Shown here: positions 43,577-53,462 of the stretch, piece by piece | How the letters are laid out: every line of letters starts with the position of its first letter | How positions within the stretch are numbered: the first letter of the stretch is position 1 | Source of the DNA: Gordonibacter sp034932485 | GTDB taxonomy: Bacteria > Actinomycetota > Coriobacteriia > Coriobacteriales > Eggerthellaceae | Length of the DNA: 64,000 bases | NCBI GenBank assembly: GCA_034932485.1 | Contig: JAYFOQ010000005.1 | Location: 1 to 64,000 of the forward strand | Reading direction: 5' to 3' | Program-made: the position numbers and the translations under genes | The notes under the pieces: generated by a model | Told to the model about the DNA's origin: nothing | The model's input: the letters and a program-made list of their open reading frames with translations, nothing else | Database searches by the model: none

Positions 43577-44552
43577 GGCGGGTCCCCTTTCGCATACGAG
43601 GATCCACCACGCCGTACAACATATTAGCTATGAGGTTACCACCAAACACGAATGCTGCCGAAAATAGTGTGATACCTGCCAGCAGAGCCACATCGCCGCC
43701 AAGACCAGCCGTGACCGCTGCTTGCCCGAGCCCTGGATATGAAAATACCTGTTCAACCAAGACCGAGCCACCAAATATTTCCGAGATCGCCGCAAACTGC
43801 AACGTCAATGCCGGCAGGGCAAGGTTGCGCAGCCCATGCCGGCGCAACGCGCCCCAGGTAGACAAACCACGCGTACGGGCAAACCGCACGTAATCACTCT
43901 CCAGCACATCAATAGTCTTCTCGCGCGTATGCAGTGCAATATTCGCCACACCCACCACCGACAAAGTTAAAGCCGGAAGGGCAAGATGATGGAGCGCATC
44001 GGCAAAGGTTACCTCAGAAGCGGACACCCCAAGAGGCACCGAGAATCCGAACGGAAACCATCCTAACCACACTGAGAACACAATAAGAAACAGAAGGCCT
44101 AACCAAAACGTGGGCACCGAAGCCAAGAGAAAGCAGTAGCCTTTCACGATACGATCCACTAATTTACCGCGATTCGCTCCAGCCAATATACCCAGCCCGA
44201 ACCCCAACACACCACTGGCCACCCAAGCCGTAGCCATAAGGGCTAGTGAATTCACCGCCCGCGTGGCAATTACCTCAAGCACGGGAGCATTGTATCGAAG
44301 CGACATACCCATATCACCGTGCAGCAAACCCGTAAACCAGCTTGCATAACGCTCCCACAAAGGCGTGTTCACACCCCAGTACTCTGCCAACTGAGCTCGC
44401 TTTGCCTCGCTCATATTAAGATAGGCCGTCTGGCCTATATTAGCCTGAACTGGATCGATAGGAGATACACTTACCAACACAAACGTTACCAGACTCACGG
44501 CAATCATAAGTAAGACAAATTTGAATATGTTCCGAAGAATAAACTGAGGCAT
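43569..44552 (-). CDS. ABC permease, NikB/DppB-like
   Basis: A 327-residue permease with the classic N-terminus FILRNIFKFVLLMIAVSLVTF and helices throughout. The GDMGMSLRYNAPV motif (~95-107) and the EAA-loop region VLESDYVRFARTRGLS (~215-230) place it in the NikB/DppB/OppB family. It forms the channel with the NikC-like subunit. It starts 15 bases after the binding-protein gene, so it is in the same operon. Confidence 0.9.
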   Translation of the reverse strand: MPQFILRNIFKFVLLMIAVSLVTFVLVSVSPIDPVQANIGQTAYLNMSEAKRAQLAEYWGVNTPLWERYASWFTGLLHGDMGMSLRYNAPVLEVIATRAVNSLALMATAWVASGVLGFGLGILAGANRGKLVDRIVKGYCFLLASVPTFWLGLLFLIVFSVWLGWFPFGFSVPLGVSASEVTFADALHHLALPALTLSVVGVANIALHTREKTIDVLESDYVRFARTRGLSTWGALRRHGLRNLALPALTLQFAAISEIFGGSVLVEQVFSYPGLGQAAVTAGLGGDVALLAGITLFSAAFVFGGNLIANMLYGVVDPRMRKGTRRG

Positions 44553-44567
44553 GAAAACTACTATAAC

Positions 44568-46214
44568 CTAAGCCCAGCTCCACTGGTCAACGTTATTTAC
44601 GAGCGACCAGCCATGTCCGTGCGGATGCGGCTTTTGCTCAGCGACCCTCAGGTTATCCTTAGCAAAATACAAATGGTCAATGTTCGCAAACCACACCCAT
44701 GGCGCATCGCCTTGAGGGGCAATACCCGAGGTTCCATCCCATTGTGCCTTCTGCCATAATGCAAACGAGTCCTCTACGCTTGTCTGGGCAAGCGCCTCGT
44801 CGAGGTATGCATCCGTCGTCGCACTTTCGTAGCAGGCGTAGTTGCCGGTACCCTTAGAATAGAACAGATTGTAGGTCTCGGTAGGAGCATTGGTTCCCCA
44901 ACCCCACACTACCAAATCGCTAAACTGATGCGGGTACAAATCGTCCCAGCTAACTCCCTTGATAGACACTTCAATACCAAGATTCTTCATCTGGTTTGAG
45001 AAATCTTCCGCAATACCCTGACGCACGGTGTCGCCGGCAGAGTAAAAAAGAGTAAGCGAAGCGCGCGTACCATTCTTTTCACGAATGCCATCCGCACCTA
45101 GTGCCCAACCACCGTTATCGAGCAGCTTCTTGGCCTTTTCTACATCGGTTGTACATTTCATATCGGGCGAAGACCAAGGCATGCCGTCTCCCACGCTGTA
45201 AGCAACCGTACCGTAGCCATTTATAACGTTTTTAATCATCTCTTCGCGATCTACACCGTAATTGATAGCCTGACGCACGGCAAGATCACACGTAACATCG
45301 TTGCCAATATTGTACGTTCCCTTTTCGTCTTTCTTCGTGCCACCTGCAGGAACGGTTGGAAGCGAAATACCACGAGAGTCAACCGACTTGCAGTTCAATA
45401 GGTCGTAACCATTTGGCTGATTGGCGGCAAAGGTCGCAGAGGTATAAGCCACATCAATCTGACCGGACTGTGCCGCAGCAAGGGAAGCGTCTTCTTCCAT
45501 AAACACCACCACAACACGCTCGATCTTCGGCGCAGCTCCGTAATAATCGGGATTCGCCTTAAGAATAACCTGCTGACCCTTATCCCACTGCTCCAGCAGG
45601 TAACGGCCCGATCCGATAGGTTTATCGCCATACCCCTTGTCATAAGCATGTTCCGGAACGATACCCACTACGGCAAGCGTATATAATAGTGCGTTAAAAG
45701 GCTTCGTCATGGTCACGACAACCGTGACGTCATCTTTAGCAACAGCCTCTTTAACCATAGACATATCGCATTCTGATGCTTCCGAGTTCACTATGCCATT
45801 AATCGTAAAGGCAACGTCACGTGCCGTAAGGGGCGTACCGTCACTGAACTTAACATCCTTACGGATAGAGAATGTCCATGCCATACCATCTTCAGAACAC
45901 TCATAGGACGTAGCAAGGTCGTTTTGAAAATCGAGATCAGTGGTGGTCGTGATAAGCGTCGACTGGATAAGAGGCTCGTGCACATGCTCGCCGCAACCCC
46001 ATGACACCATGGGGTCAAAGCCACCCGCCGGCTCAGAACCCTTCGTCATAGATACGATAACCTGCGACGGAGCATCCGCCTCAGACACTGCTCCAGCGCC
46101 GGCACTCGACTTTGCTTCACTGTTTGCACAACCAGCCAATATTCCGCCTAGCGACAACGTAGCAGCCGTCGCTCCTGTGAGTTTTGCAAAATCTCGCCGC
46201 GTTAAAGTAGCCAT
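44568..46214 (-). CDS. Solute-binding lipoprotein of the nickel/peptide-type importer (SBP family 5)
   Basis: About 548 residues. The N-terminus has a twin-arginine pattern (TRRDFAKLTGATAATLS) and a lipobox ending LAGC (Cys29), so it is probably a Tat- or Sec-exported lipoprotein. The body is a family-5 binding protein: GEHVHEPLIQS, DLATSYECSEDGMAWTFSIRKDVKFSDGTPLTARDV and a C-terminal duplicated lobe. Family 5 includes NikA, DppA and OppA, so substrate cannot be set from this gene alone. The NikR-type site just upstream and the His-rich ATPase favour nickel. The ATG at 46214 has GGGAGGAA eight bases before it. Confidence 0.87.
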   Translation of the reverse strand: MATLTRRDFAKLTGATAATLSLGGILAGCANSEAKSSAGAGAVSEADAPSQVIVSMTKGSEPAGGFDPMVSWGCGEHVHEPLIQSTLITTTTDLDFQNDLATSYECSEDGMAWTFSIRKDVKFSDGTPLTARDVAFTINGIVNSEASECDMSMVKEAVAKDDVTVVVTMTKPFNALLYTLAVVGIVPEHAYDKGYGDKPIGSGRYLLEQWDKGQQVILKANPDYYGAAPKIERVVVVFMEEDASLAAAQSGQIDVAYTSATFAANQPNGYDLLNCKSVDSRGISLPTVPAGGTKKDEKGTYNIGNDVTCDLAVRQAINYGVDREEMIKNVINGYGTVAYSVGDGMPWSSPDMKCTTDVEKAKKLLDNGGWALGADGIREKNGTRASLTLFYSAGDTVRQGIAEDFSNQMKNLGIEVSIKGVSWDDLYPHQFSDLVVWGWGTNAPTETYNLFYSKGTGNYACYESATTDAYLDEALAQTSVEDSFALWQKAQWDGTSGIAPQGDAPWVWFANIDHLYFAKDNLRVAEQKPHPHGHGWSLVNNVDQWSWA

Positions 46215-46261
46215 TTCGATAATTCCTCCCGAGTTCGACCACATGCCATAGAGCTTCTGTG

Positions 46262-46288
46262 GTGTTACGTATTCAAATTGCGTAACAC
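46262..46288 (-). promoter_or_regulatory. NikR-type operator before the importer operon
   Basis: A perfect inverted repeat GTGTTAC-N13-GTAACAC (arms extend to eight bases). It equals the NikR operator form described for deltaproteobacteria such as Desulfovibrio and Geobacter, differing from the E. coli GTATGA-N16-TCATAC. It lies 48 bases before the binding-protein ATG and just downstream of a possible -10 (TATGCT, minus strand 46294-46299), a repressor position. No nikR gene is in the window. Confidence 0.75.
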
Positions 46289-46383
46289 ACTCTAGCATAG
46301 GACCTCATGGTATGTTGTTACTTTCTTAGAATTCGTAACTTGCTCGGCGAACGGAGGTATCTGCTCGAAGTTTTTTTACACTC

Positions 46384-48516
46384 CTACGATTCTACTGGCA
46401 CCTCACCCGTTGTAAGAATATGCTGCAATGCCGTCTCATCCAACACCGGAACACCCAGTTCGACGGCCTTGTCGTACTTCGATCCAGCAGCTTCACCCGC
46501 CACGACAAAGCTGGTTTTCTTCGACACACTACCCGACACCTTGGCACCGCGTGCCTTCAGGCCAGCACCTGCCTCATCGCGCGTCATACCACTTTCTACC
46601 AAACTTCCCGTCAATACGAAGGTAAGACCCGAAAGTGTCTGAGGCAACTGCTCACTCACTTCAAGAACATGATCTTCCATCGACACGCCCAGCTCACGTA
46701 GGCGTTCAATTACAGCCACGTTGTCGGGAGTACGCAAAAACAAATATGTTGTTCGGGCAATCTTAGGACCAATGCCATCAATAGCAGCCAGATCTTCCTC
46801 ACTTGCAGCCATAAGCGCCTCGATCGTAGGATACGTACGCGCCAGTACTTCAGCAATAGTTTTGCCCACATGCCGTATGCCCAACCCGAACAAAACACGC
46901 GCAAACGGGCGCGTACGGCTAGCATCAATCGCAGCCACTACTTTCTTCGCCACTGTTTCACCCAGACGTATAGGTTCACCGTCCTTGTTAACGCGGCCCA
47001 TATCAAGCAACGACAGCTCCACCTCGTCAAGCGTATAGTAGTCGGCTACATCGCTCAACCGACCAGCCTCCACCAGACGCGACACAATCTCTTCGCCCAT
47101 ACCATCGATATCCAGCGCTCCCCGGCTAGACCAATGCAACAAACGCTCAAGCGCCTGTGCAGGACAGTCGATAGAAATGCAACGGTAATCTACCTCACCC
47201 TCCTCGCGAATTACCGGCGAGTTACACGACGGACACCGCTCGGGCATATGCCACACAATCGCATTGGCGGGGCGCAACGCCAACACCGGCCCCAGCACCT
47301 CGGGAATAACATCGCCAGCCTTGCGCACAATAACCGTATCACCCACACGTACGTCTTTGCGGTGCACCTCGTCAACGTTGTGCAACGTAGCGCGTGCCAC
47401 CGTGGAGCCAGCAACCACTACCGGGTTCATCTCTGCCACTGGCGTCAGTTTGCCCGTACGTCCCACTTGCACGGTTATATCACGCAACAGGGTAGTTTTC
47501 TCTTCGGGCGGAAATTTGAATGCAATAGCCCAGCGTGGCGCGCGCGCTGTATAGCCCATAGCCTCCTGCTGAGAGAACGAGTCCACCTTAACCACCACGC
47601 CATCAATCTCGTAAGGCAGGCTCTCGCGGCGCAGGATAGCCTGCTCACAAAAAGCATGCACCTCTGCCACCGTCTTGCAGAGTTTCACATCAGGGTTCAC
47701 ATGAAACCCTGCTTCGCGCAACCATTGCAGCAGCTCCCCTTGACCAGAGGCAGAAAGAGTACGCTCATCTGCCACAGCATAGATGAATGTAGACAAATCG
47801 CGCCCCGCAGTAATGCTGGCATCTTTCTGTCGCAAGCTACCCGCAGCGGCGTTACGCGGGTTCGCAAATGCCTGCTTGCCGTGCGCGAGAGCTGCCTCGT
47901 TTAGCGCCTCGAAGCTAGTTTTGGGAAGGTACACCTCACCGCGCAGTTCAATGGCAGCAGTGCCATTTTTCAACCCCGCTAACGCATTCGGACGAAGGCG
48001 CAGAGGCACATCCCTCACCGCACGCATATTGGCCGTCACATCTTCACCAGTCGTACCATCGCCGCGCGTAGCCGCGCGGATAAGTCGCCCGTCCTCATAG
48101 GTTAATGCGATTGAAGACCCATCTATCTTCAGCTCGCATACCACGGGCACCATGCGGCCAAACGCCTCGATAACGCGCTCAAGCCAGGCATCAAGCTCGC
48201 CTAAGTCCATAGCATTATCCAATGAATACATGCGTCGCGCATGGCGCACCGGAGCAAATTGCTCGCCCACAAAGCCACCCACCCGTTGGGTAGGACTAGC
48301 ATCGTCGTAGAACTCGGGATGAGCCGCCTCCAACTCGCGTAACTCTCGCATGAGCGAGTCGAACGCGCCGTCTGATATCTCAGGAGCATCTTGAGCATAG
48401 TAGAGATACGTATGATGCTCGACTTCTCGTCGCAGCGCCTCAATACGTGCCTCGGGGTCGCTCGCAATCTGAGCAAGTGCTCGCTCGCCCAACAAATTCT
48501 GCTGCTCGTCCTTCAT
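46384..48516 (-). CDS. ligA: NAD-dependent DNA ligase LigA
   Basis: A ~710-residue enzyme that seals nicks in replication and repair. Domains in order are the Ia domain (HHTYLYYAQDAPEISDGAFD), the adenylation domain with the catalytic Lys in CELKIDGSS, and an OB fold. Next are a four-Cys zinc finger (CPSCNSPV, then YRCISIDCPAQ), helix-hairpin-helix repeats (AAIDGIGPKIA) and a C-terminal BRCT domain (GLTFVLTGSLVESGMTRDEA). The ATG at 48516 has GGAG seven bases upstream; the open frame begins six codons earlier at a TTG. Length and motifs are complete. Confidence 0.97.
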   Translation of the reverse strand: MKDEQQNLLGERALAQIASDPEARIEALRREVEHHTYLYYAQDAPEISDGAFDSLMRELRELEAAHPEFYDDASPTQRVGGFVGEQFAPVRHARRMYSLDNAMDLGELDAWLERVIEAFGRMVPVVCELKIDGSSIALTYEDGRLIRAATRGDGTTGEDVTANMRAVRDVPLRLRPNALAGLKNGTAAIELRGEVYLPKTSFEALNEAALAHGKQAFANPRNAAAGSLRQKDASITAGRDLSTFIYAVADERTLSASGQGELLQWLREAGFHVNPDVKLCKTVAEVHAFCEQAILRRESLPYEIDGVVVKVDSFSQQEAMGYTARAPRWAIAFKFPPEEKTTLLRDITVQVGRTGKLTPVAEMNPVVVAGSTVARATLHNVDEVHRKDVRVGDTVIVRKAGDVIPEVLGPVLALRPANAIVWHMPERCPSCNSPVIREEGEVDYRCISIDCPAQALERLLHWSSRGALDIDGMGEEIVSRLVEAGRLSDVADYYTLDEVELSLLDMGRVNKDGEPIRLGETVAKKVVAAIDASRTRPFARVLFGLGIRHVGKTIAEVLARTYPTIEALMAASEEDLAAIDGIGPKIARTTYLFLRTPDNVAVIERLRELGVSMEDHVLEVSEQLPQTLSGLTFVLTGSLVESGMTRDEAGAGLKARGAKVSGSVSKKTSFVVAGEAAGSKYDKAVELGVPVLDETALQHILTTGEVPVES

Positions 48517-48553
48517 AACCGTCTCCGTCGTCAATGCCTCTGCCCGTTATGTG

Positions 48554-48586
48554 GAGAAGGCCCCAAACGCGGGGCCTTCTCGTCTT
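48554..48586 (+). terminator. Strong hairpin upstream of ligA
   Basis: Perfect 11-base arms GAGAAGGCCCC/GGGGCCTTCTC with a six-base loop. The T tract (GTCTTTT) follows on the plus strand, where no gene needs ending. On the minus strand it lies between the hdeD-like gene and ligA and could still block read-through. Confidence 0.55.
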
Positions 48587-48716
48587 TTCGCTATGATTTT
48601 ACCACGCCACACAACCTCAAAACAGGCGAGGCAGTACTTGATTCAGGAGAGCTTATCGCGGCAAAATTGCCGTTAAAATCGCATCAGCACAACACACTGA
48701 ACAGCGCATTTCCGCA

Positions 48717-49244
48717 TTAAGCAAGAAGCCCTTTGCTGGTATTCCATCCATAAAACACCAGTGAAATACCACGCATCATCACGAACACAGCCAAGAAGAT
48801 GCTAAAGGTGGCCGGGTTCACGAAGAATGTAATGCCGCACAGCACGCTAATAATGCCCGAGAACAACATCCAACCCCACATAGATACACCAGCGCTTTTA
48901 ATCTTGAAGGAAGCAATGATTTCGAAAATACCAAACACCACAAAGAAAATGCCTACCATCCAAGGAATAACACCCGCAAGAGCCAACGGATGCAGCAGCA
49001 ACATTAGACCCAGAACAATATCAAGAATCGCATACGCAATAGCCCACCCCGACAGGTTCATTTGTTTATGGAACCGTACATAGTTGACGATGTCGAAAAT
49101 GCCCGAGACCAAGAAACCCGCACCGGCAATAGCGGTGAGCGTAATCAACGTCAGACCAGGCATCAATATGATGAAGAATGCGCAGATAACAAGCAAAATA
49201 CCCGCAACAACAAGTCCCCAATCCCTCTTCTTCGCCGTTTCCAT
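48717..49244 (-). CDS. HdeD family (DUF308) membrane protein
   Basis: A 175-residue protein with about six hydrophobic segments arranged as repeated two-helix units (for example GIFDIVNYVRFHKQMNLSGW and the later GIFEIIASFKIKSAGVSMWGW). This is typical of the HdeD/DUF308 family, linked in enterobacteria to acid resistance; the function here is not established. An AAAGGAG ribosome site lies eight bases before the ATG. It appears to be a single-gene unit. Confidence 0.88.
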   Translation of the reverse strand: METAKKRDWGLVVAGILLVICAFFIILMPGLTLITLTAIAGAGFLVSGIFDIVNYVRFHKQMNLSGWAIAYAILDIVLGLMLLLHPLALAGVIPWMVGIFFVVFGIFEIIASFKIKSAGVSMWGWMLFSGIISVLCGITFFVNPATFSIFLAVFVMMRGISLVFYGWNTSKGLLA

Positions 49245-49407
49245 GCGTCACACTCCTTTATCTAATAGTTTACGCAGCACGCCGCGACCATACGCACCGC
49301 CGCCATGATTACCAACTATTGTACCGCACCCTCTTGACGCGCGGCGATTGCATGAAAGACGTTTACGCATCGTAACAGGCCGTTTGCGCACAAGAAACAA
49401 CCGAGCC

Positions 49408-52400
49408 TTATCCCTGAGAGGTCTCCTTACTCACGCGGCCATCCGCAACGGTATACACCTCATCGGCCACAGCTGCCGTTGATGCACGATGACTTACCAA
49501 AACGATAGTCGAATTGCCTCTATGCTGCTCAAGGGCACGCAGCACCTCCGCCTCATTAAGTGCATCAAGGTTCGATGTGGGTTCGTCTAACAGCATAAGA
49601 GGGGCATCATGAAGAAAAGCACGTGCCAACCCCAGCCGCTGACGCTCACCACCCGAAAGCCCTTCACCCAGCTCACCAAGCTGCGTATCGAGACCGTGTG
49701 GTAAGTCTTCAACAAAACGAGACAGCGCAGCCTTACGGCATGCCTCTGCTACTTCGTTCGGGGTGGCTGATGGTTTTGCAAGACGGATATTTTCTCCGAT
49801 AGTACCCGAGAACAGGTGGGTATCTTGCGTCATGTAGCCCTGAGAGGCACGTAAACTTGCAGTATTTATCCGCCTAATATCAGCGCCCCCTAACTCCACA
49901 ACACCTCGTTCAACATCCCAGAAACGCATAAGAAGCCGAAGTAAAGTAGACTTACCAGACCCACTTGGCCCCGCCAGGTGAACAATCGAACCGGACTCAA
50001 TGCACATATCGACGCGCTCCAGTACACGATTGCCACCGTAGGAGAAATCAACACGTCGCACCTTCGCACCACTAAAACCTTCTAAGTTCTCTCCGTCAGA
50101 CACATCCTGAGTCTGCGGCTGTTCCTCAAGCAAATCGAGTACGCGGGCTCCAGAAGCCAGTGTCTGTTGCAGCGATGAGCCTAGGTCTGCTACCGCAACT
50201 AAGGGCCCGAATGACGACAGAAGAGCCGAAATGGCAATAACCGCACCACCAAAGTCTATCAGCCCTTCTACATGTAAAGTCGCTGCCGCACCTACCATCA
50301 CCAGGTCGAAAAACATGACAAGTGCACTGGTGAGCGCCCCGAACAAGGATGCCTTGCCCTTCAGCCGTTTCTCTACTTCGGAAAGTTGAGTCATGCTGCG
50401 CGCGAGCTCACATGAACGTTCGGCCGAGCGCCCATACTGCAACGTCTCACTCAAACCCCGCAGGCTATCCAGCACGAACGCATTCAAAGACCCCATGCCT
50501 TCACGCAGGGTACGTCCGTCGTTACCAGCAGTGTGCGACGCCGCAAGCGGTACACCCACCCCCACCACCACATAAGCCACCAGTGCCAGTACGCCCAATA
50601 TCGGCGAAACAAAACTGATGAACGCAACCATGCCTACCGACACCAACGCCGCAATAACAATCGGAGAGATTGTATGGGCGTAGAACACCTCCATTAGTTC
50701 AATATCCGACGTAATAAGCGACACGAGATCCCCTTTAGCACGCCCCTCAAGTTTCGCGGGGGCAAGGCGGCGCAGCGCACCAAACACACGGTCACGCACA
50801 AGTGCAAGCAACTTAAATGCCAGATAATGGTTACACATTTGCTCGCCATAGTGCAAAGGGCCACGCAGTAATCCGCAGCACACGATACCCACCACCGCCG
50901 TGCCTCCTGCCACCAGCTGAGGCATACCACTTTGGTCGAGCAGTGCATAAGCAGCAAATACGGTAAGGAAAATAGCCGACCCAAAACCCAACACGCCCAG
51001 AGCAATAGCAAGAATCATCCAAGGTACGAGCGGACGAGCTAGCTTTAGCATGCCAAGCATGACCGAAGCGTGCGAGCGCTTACGCAGGGGAATCGTAGCC
51101 GCAGCGCAAGCAAACGAAGAAGCGACCCCCGTCCGCTCGCGGTTCTCAGCTGTAGGTGCAGGTACTTCCCTTGCACAAGATGTCTGTAAATTGCTCGAAT
51201 ACGACTCTAATTCAATCTGCATGTTCCATAGTCGCGCATACACTCCACCCGCCCCCATAAGCTCATCATGAGACCCCACCTCGGCAAGTCGACCCGCATC
51301 GAGAGCATAAATGCAATCGGCATGACGCACAGCCGCCAAACGATGAGATATCATGATGACCGATGCTCGTTTTGCCAGTTCGGCAATCACGTCAAGAATG
51401 GCTTGTTCGCTTTCCGCATCCACATTTGACGTAGCTTCATCAAACACGTAAAGAGGAGCGTCATGCAGCAGTGCTCGCGCCACGGCAAGGCGCTGACGCT
51501 GACCTCCCGACAAATTTGAACCCTGCTCGGCCACAACAGCTTCAAGGCCGCCTGCTTCCCGCACAAATGCGTCCAAGCGACAGGCCTCCAATGCGGTCCA
51601 CAGTTCCTCATCGGATGCGTGAGGGTTGGCAAGCTGCAAGTTTTCTCGCACCGTTCCCTTAAAAAGGTAGCTACACGACGGCACGGTGGTCACGGTTTCC
51701 GTGAGTGAGGCAAACGATAACGCGCGCACGTCTACGCCGCCCACCTCTACGCATCCATCATAACCATCAATACGCCCCGACAACACACCAGCAAGGGTGG
51801 TCTTTCCTGACCCGCTCTCGCCCACAATGCCGGTAAGCCCTCGCGCAGGCGCGGCGAAGTTTATGCCAGAAAGCACCTTACGCTCACCATCGTAGGAATA
51901 GCCCACACCCTTACACACCACGTCGACGTGCTGATAATCAACCACCCGCGCACCATTACGCGGCTCAGGTGCATCTAAGATGGCGAATATTTTCTCGGCT
52001 GCAGCCATGCCGTTCATGGCTGTATGAAAGAATGATCCCAACAGACGCATAGGCAAGAAAAACTCGGCCGATAAAAACACAAGAGAGAACGCCCCGCCGA
52101 AGGTAACCACGCCAGCACCGTGCTGAGCCAGAACCACCACGATACCTACCGCAGCACCGCCGTAAGCAAGTAAGTCCATGATAGTAATAGAATTCAGCTG
52201 CATCGAAAGTAAGTTCATGGTCGCCTTGCGGAAACGCTCGGCCTCCTGGTTCATTGCCTGATGACGCGACGCATCGGCCTGATATATCTTGAGCGTGGTA
52301 AGGCCTTGTAAATTATCCAGAAACGCCCCACCTAGATCGGTATAGGCACCCCAATAATTGCGCATAACTCGCTTGGCAAGCTTTTGCACACCCACAATAG

Positions 52401-52914
52401 AAAGGGGAATAAGCGGCACGCAGGCAAGCAGCACCGCCGCAGCCGGAGTACACAGCGGCGCTAAGCAGACAAACAACGTGACCGGGGCAAGAGCTGCATA
52501 GAATAGCTGAGGGAAATATAAGCCGAAGTAACTTTCTAATTGTTCAGCACCTTCGGCACTAAGCTGCACTGCCTCAGCCGTAGCCACCCACTCGCTGTAT
52601 GCAGGGCCAAGCTTGACAAGCTTGTCGTACAGGCGCTGACGCACAACCTGCTTGGCTACTGCCGCAGCGGCAAGACCTTGTTTTTGAGACCAATCGGTAC
52701 AGGCCATGCGTACCGCTATCGCTACGGCTGCACATGCTGCGACGAAGGGACCCTGCGCAAAAGCAGCAGGGGAAGCAAGTAGTTCTTGCAGAAAGGAGCC
52801 CACCAAAACAAACAAGGCAATGGTAGCTACGAGCCCTAGCCATCGGAACATAACGCTTGCAGCAATATGCTTGCGTGCCTCAGGCACAAGCGCAAACAGA
52901 CGCTTGTCGAACAT
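49408..52914 (-). CDS. cydDC: Fused CydD-CydC thiol exporter
   Basis: A 1168-residue protein joining two complete ABC half-transporters. The first (residues ~1-570, CydD-like) has Walker A GIVGESGSGKTTLAG, signature NLSGGQRQRLAVARAL and Walker B YVFDEATSNVDA. The second (~610-1168, CydC-like) has LAGPSGSGKSTLLR, GLSGGERQRLGLARAF and LMLLDEPTSNLDA. CydDC exports cysteine/glutathione and is needed to assemble cytochrome bd in E. coli; cydAB is not in this window. In most bacteria the halves are separate genes. It begins two bases after the DUF454 gene, so it is translationally coupled to it. Confidence 0.9.
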   Translation of the reverse strand: MFDKRLFALVPEARKHIAASVMFRWLGLVATIALFVLVGSFLQELLASPAAFAQGPFVAACAAVAIAVRMACTDWSQKQGLAAAAVAKQVVRQRLYDKLVKLGPAYSEWVATAEAVQLSAEGAEQLESYFGLYFPQLFYAALAPVTLFVCLAPLCTPAAAVLLACVPLIPLSIVGVQKLAKRVMRNYWGAYTDLGGAFLDNLQGLTTLKIYQADASRHQAMNQEAERFRKATMNLLSMQLNSITIMDLLAYGGAAVGIVVVLAQHGAGVVTFGGAFSLVFLSAEFFLPMRLLGSFFHTAMNGMAAAEKIFAILDAPEPRNGARVVDYQHVDVVCKGVGYSYDGERKVLSGINFAAPARGLTGIVGESGSGKTTLAGVLSGRIDGYDGCVEVGGVDVRALSFASLTETVTTVPSCSYLFKGTVRENLQLANPHASDEELWTALEACRLDAFVREAGGLEAVVAEQGSNLSGGQRQRLAVARALLHDAPLYVFDEATSNVDAESEQAILDVIAELAKRASVIMISHRLAAVRHADCIYALDAGRLAEVGSHDELMGAGGVYARLWNMQIELESYSSNLQTSCAREVPAPTAENRERTGVASSFACAAATIPLRKRSHASVMLGMLKLARPLVPWMILAIALGVLGFGSAIFLTVFAAYALLDQSGMPQLVAGGTAVVGIVCCGLLRGPLHYGEQMCNHYLAFKLLALVRDRVFGALRRLAPAKLEGRAKGDLVSLITSDIELMEVFYAHTISPIVIAALVSVGMVAFISFVSPILGVLALVAYVVVGVGVPLAASHTAGNDGRTLREGMGSLNAFVLDSLRGLSETLQYGRSAERSCELARSMTQLSEVEKRLKGKASLFGALTSALVMFFDLVMVGAAATLHVEGLIDFGGAVIAISALLSSFGPLVAVADLGSSLQQTLASGARVLDLLEEQPQTQDVSDGENLEGFSGAKVRRVDFSYGGNRVLERVDMCIESGSIVHLAGPSGSGKSTLLRLLMRFWDVERGVVELGGADIRRINTASLRASQGYMTQDTHLFSGTIGENIRLAKPSATPNEVAEACRKAALSRFVEDLPHGLDTQLGELGEGLSGGERQRLGLARAFLHDAPLMLLDEPTSNLDALNEAEVLRALEQHRGNSTIVLVSHRASTAAVADEVYTVADGRVSKETSQG

Positions 52915-52916
52915 CC

Positions 52917-53462
52917 CTATCGCCCGCCCTCAATATCTACGACGGACGCGTTGTCCCGTGCTGTTTCTACCACGAATCCGAAATAGACAATATGGGCTAC
53001 CCACACGAGCATCACCAAAGCACGACCCACAGGAACACCCTCCATAAACAGAAAGGAAACACCCAATAAGATCGTGACAGGGGCAAGCAACATAACTTTA
53101 GAGCGCAAGGTCATAGCACGACGAGCCACATAACCTTGAAGCACCTCTCGATAGAGTTTTGTAGAGCGAAACCATTGATCCAGCGTTTCAGAGCTACGTG
53201 CAAAACAAAACGCCGCACCCAAAAGAAACGGAATGGTGGGCAATAGGGGGAGCACCGCCCCTAAAGCTCCTAGACCAAACGCCAAGAATCCACCTGTTGC
53301 CCAAGCCAGCCGCACCGCACGTGGACGACGATCACGTGGGTGGCTCCGTTTCTTCGCAGCAGCCTCTTTTGATTCGGCAACGCGCGAGCACAGAACAACA
53401 TCAATGTTACCCCGCCCGCCATCGCTGGAAAGTTTGTTCAAATTTCGCTTTACTCGCTTCAC
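52917..53462 (-). CDS. DUF454 (YbaN-like) membrane protein
   Basis: A 181-residue protein. The first ~50 residues are basic and non-conserved. The rest is DUF454/YbaN: WATGGFLAFGLGALGAVLPL, then LPTIPFLLGAAFCFARSSE and a C-terminal pair of hydrophobic segments. YbaN function is not known; a role beside a thiol exporter is only suggested by adjacency. A GTG at 53462 with GGAGGG five bases upstream is the start. It is first in a two-gene unit with cydDC. Confidence 0.86.
   Translation of the reverse strand: MKRVKRNLNKLSSDGGRGNIDVVLCSRVAESKEAAAKKRSHPRDRRPRAVRLAWATGGFLAFGLGALGAVLPLLPTIPFLLGAAFCFARSSETLDQWFRSTKLYREVLQGYVARRAMTLRSKVMLLAPVTILLGVSFLFMEGVPVGRALVMLVWVAHIVYFGFVVETARDNASVVDIEGGR

Noticed and set aside
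46870..47904. A 344-codon plus-strand frame opposite ligA
   Set aside because: LigA is complete and conserved on the other strand; the antisense product is His/Arg-rich and unlike any family.
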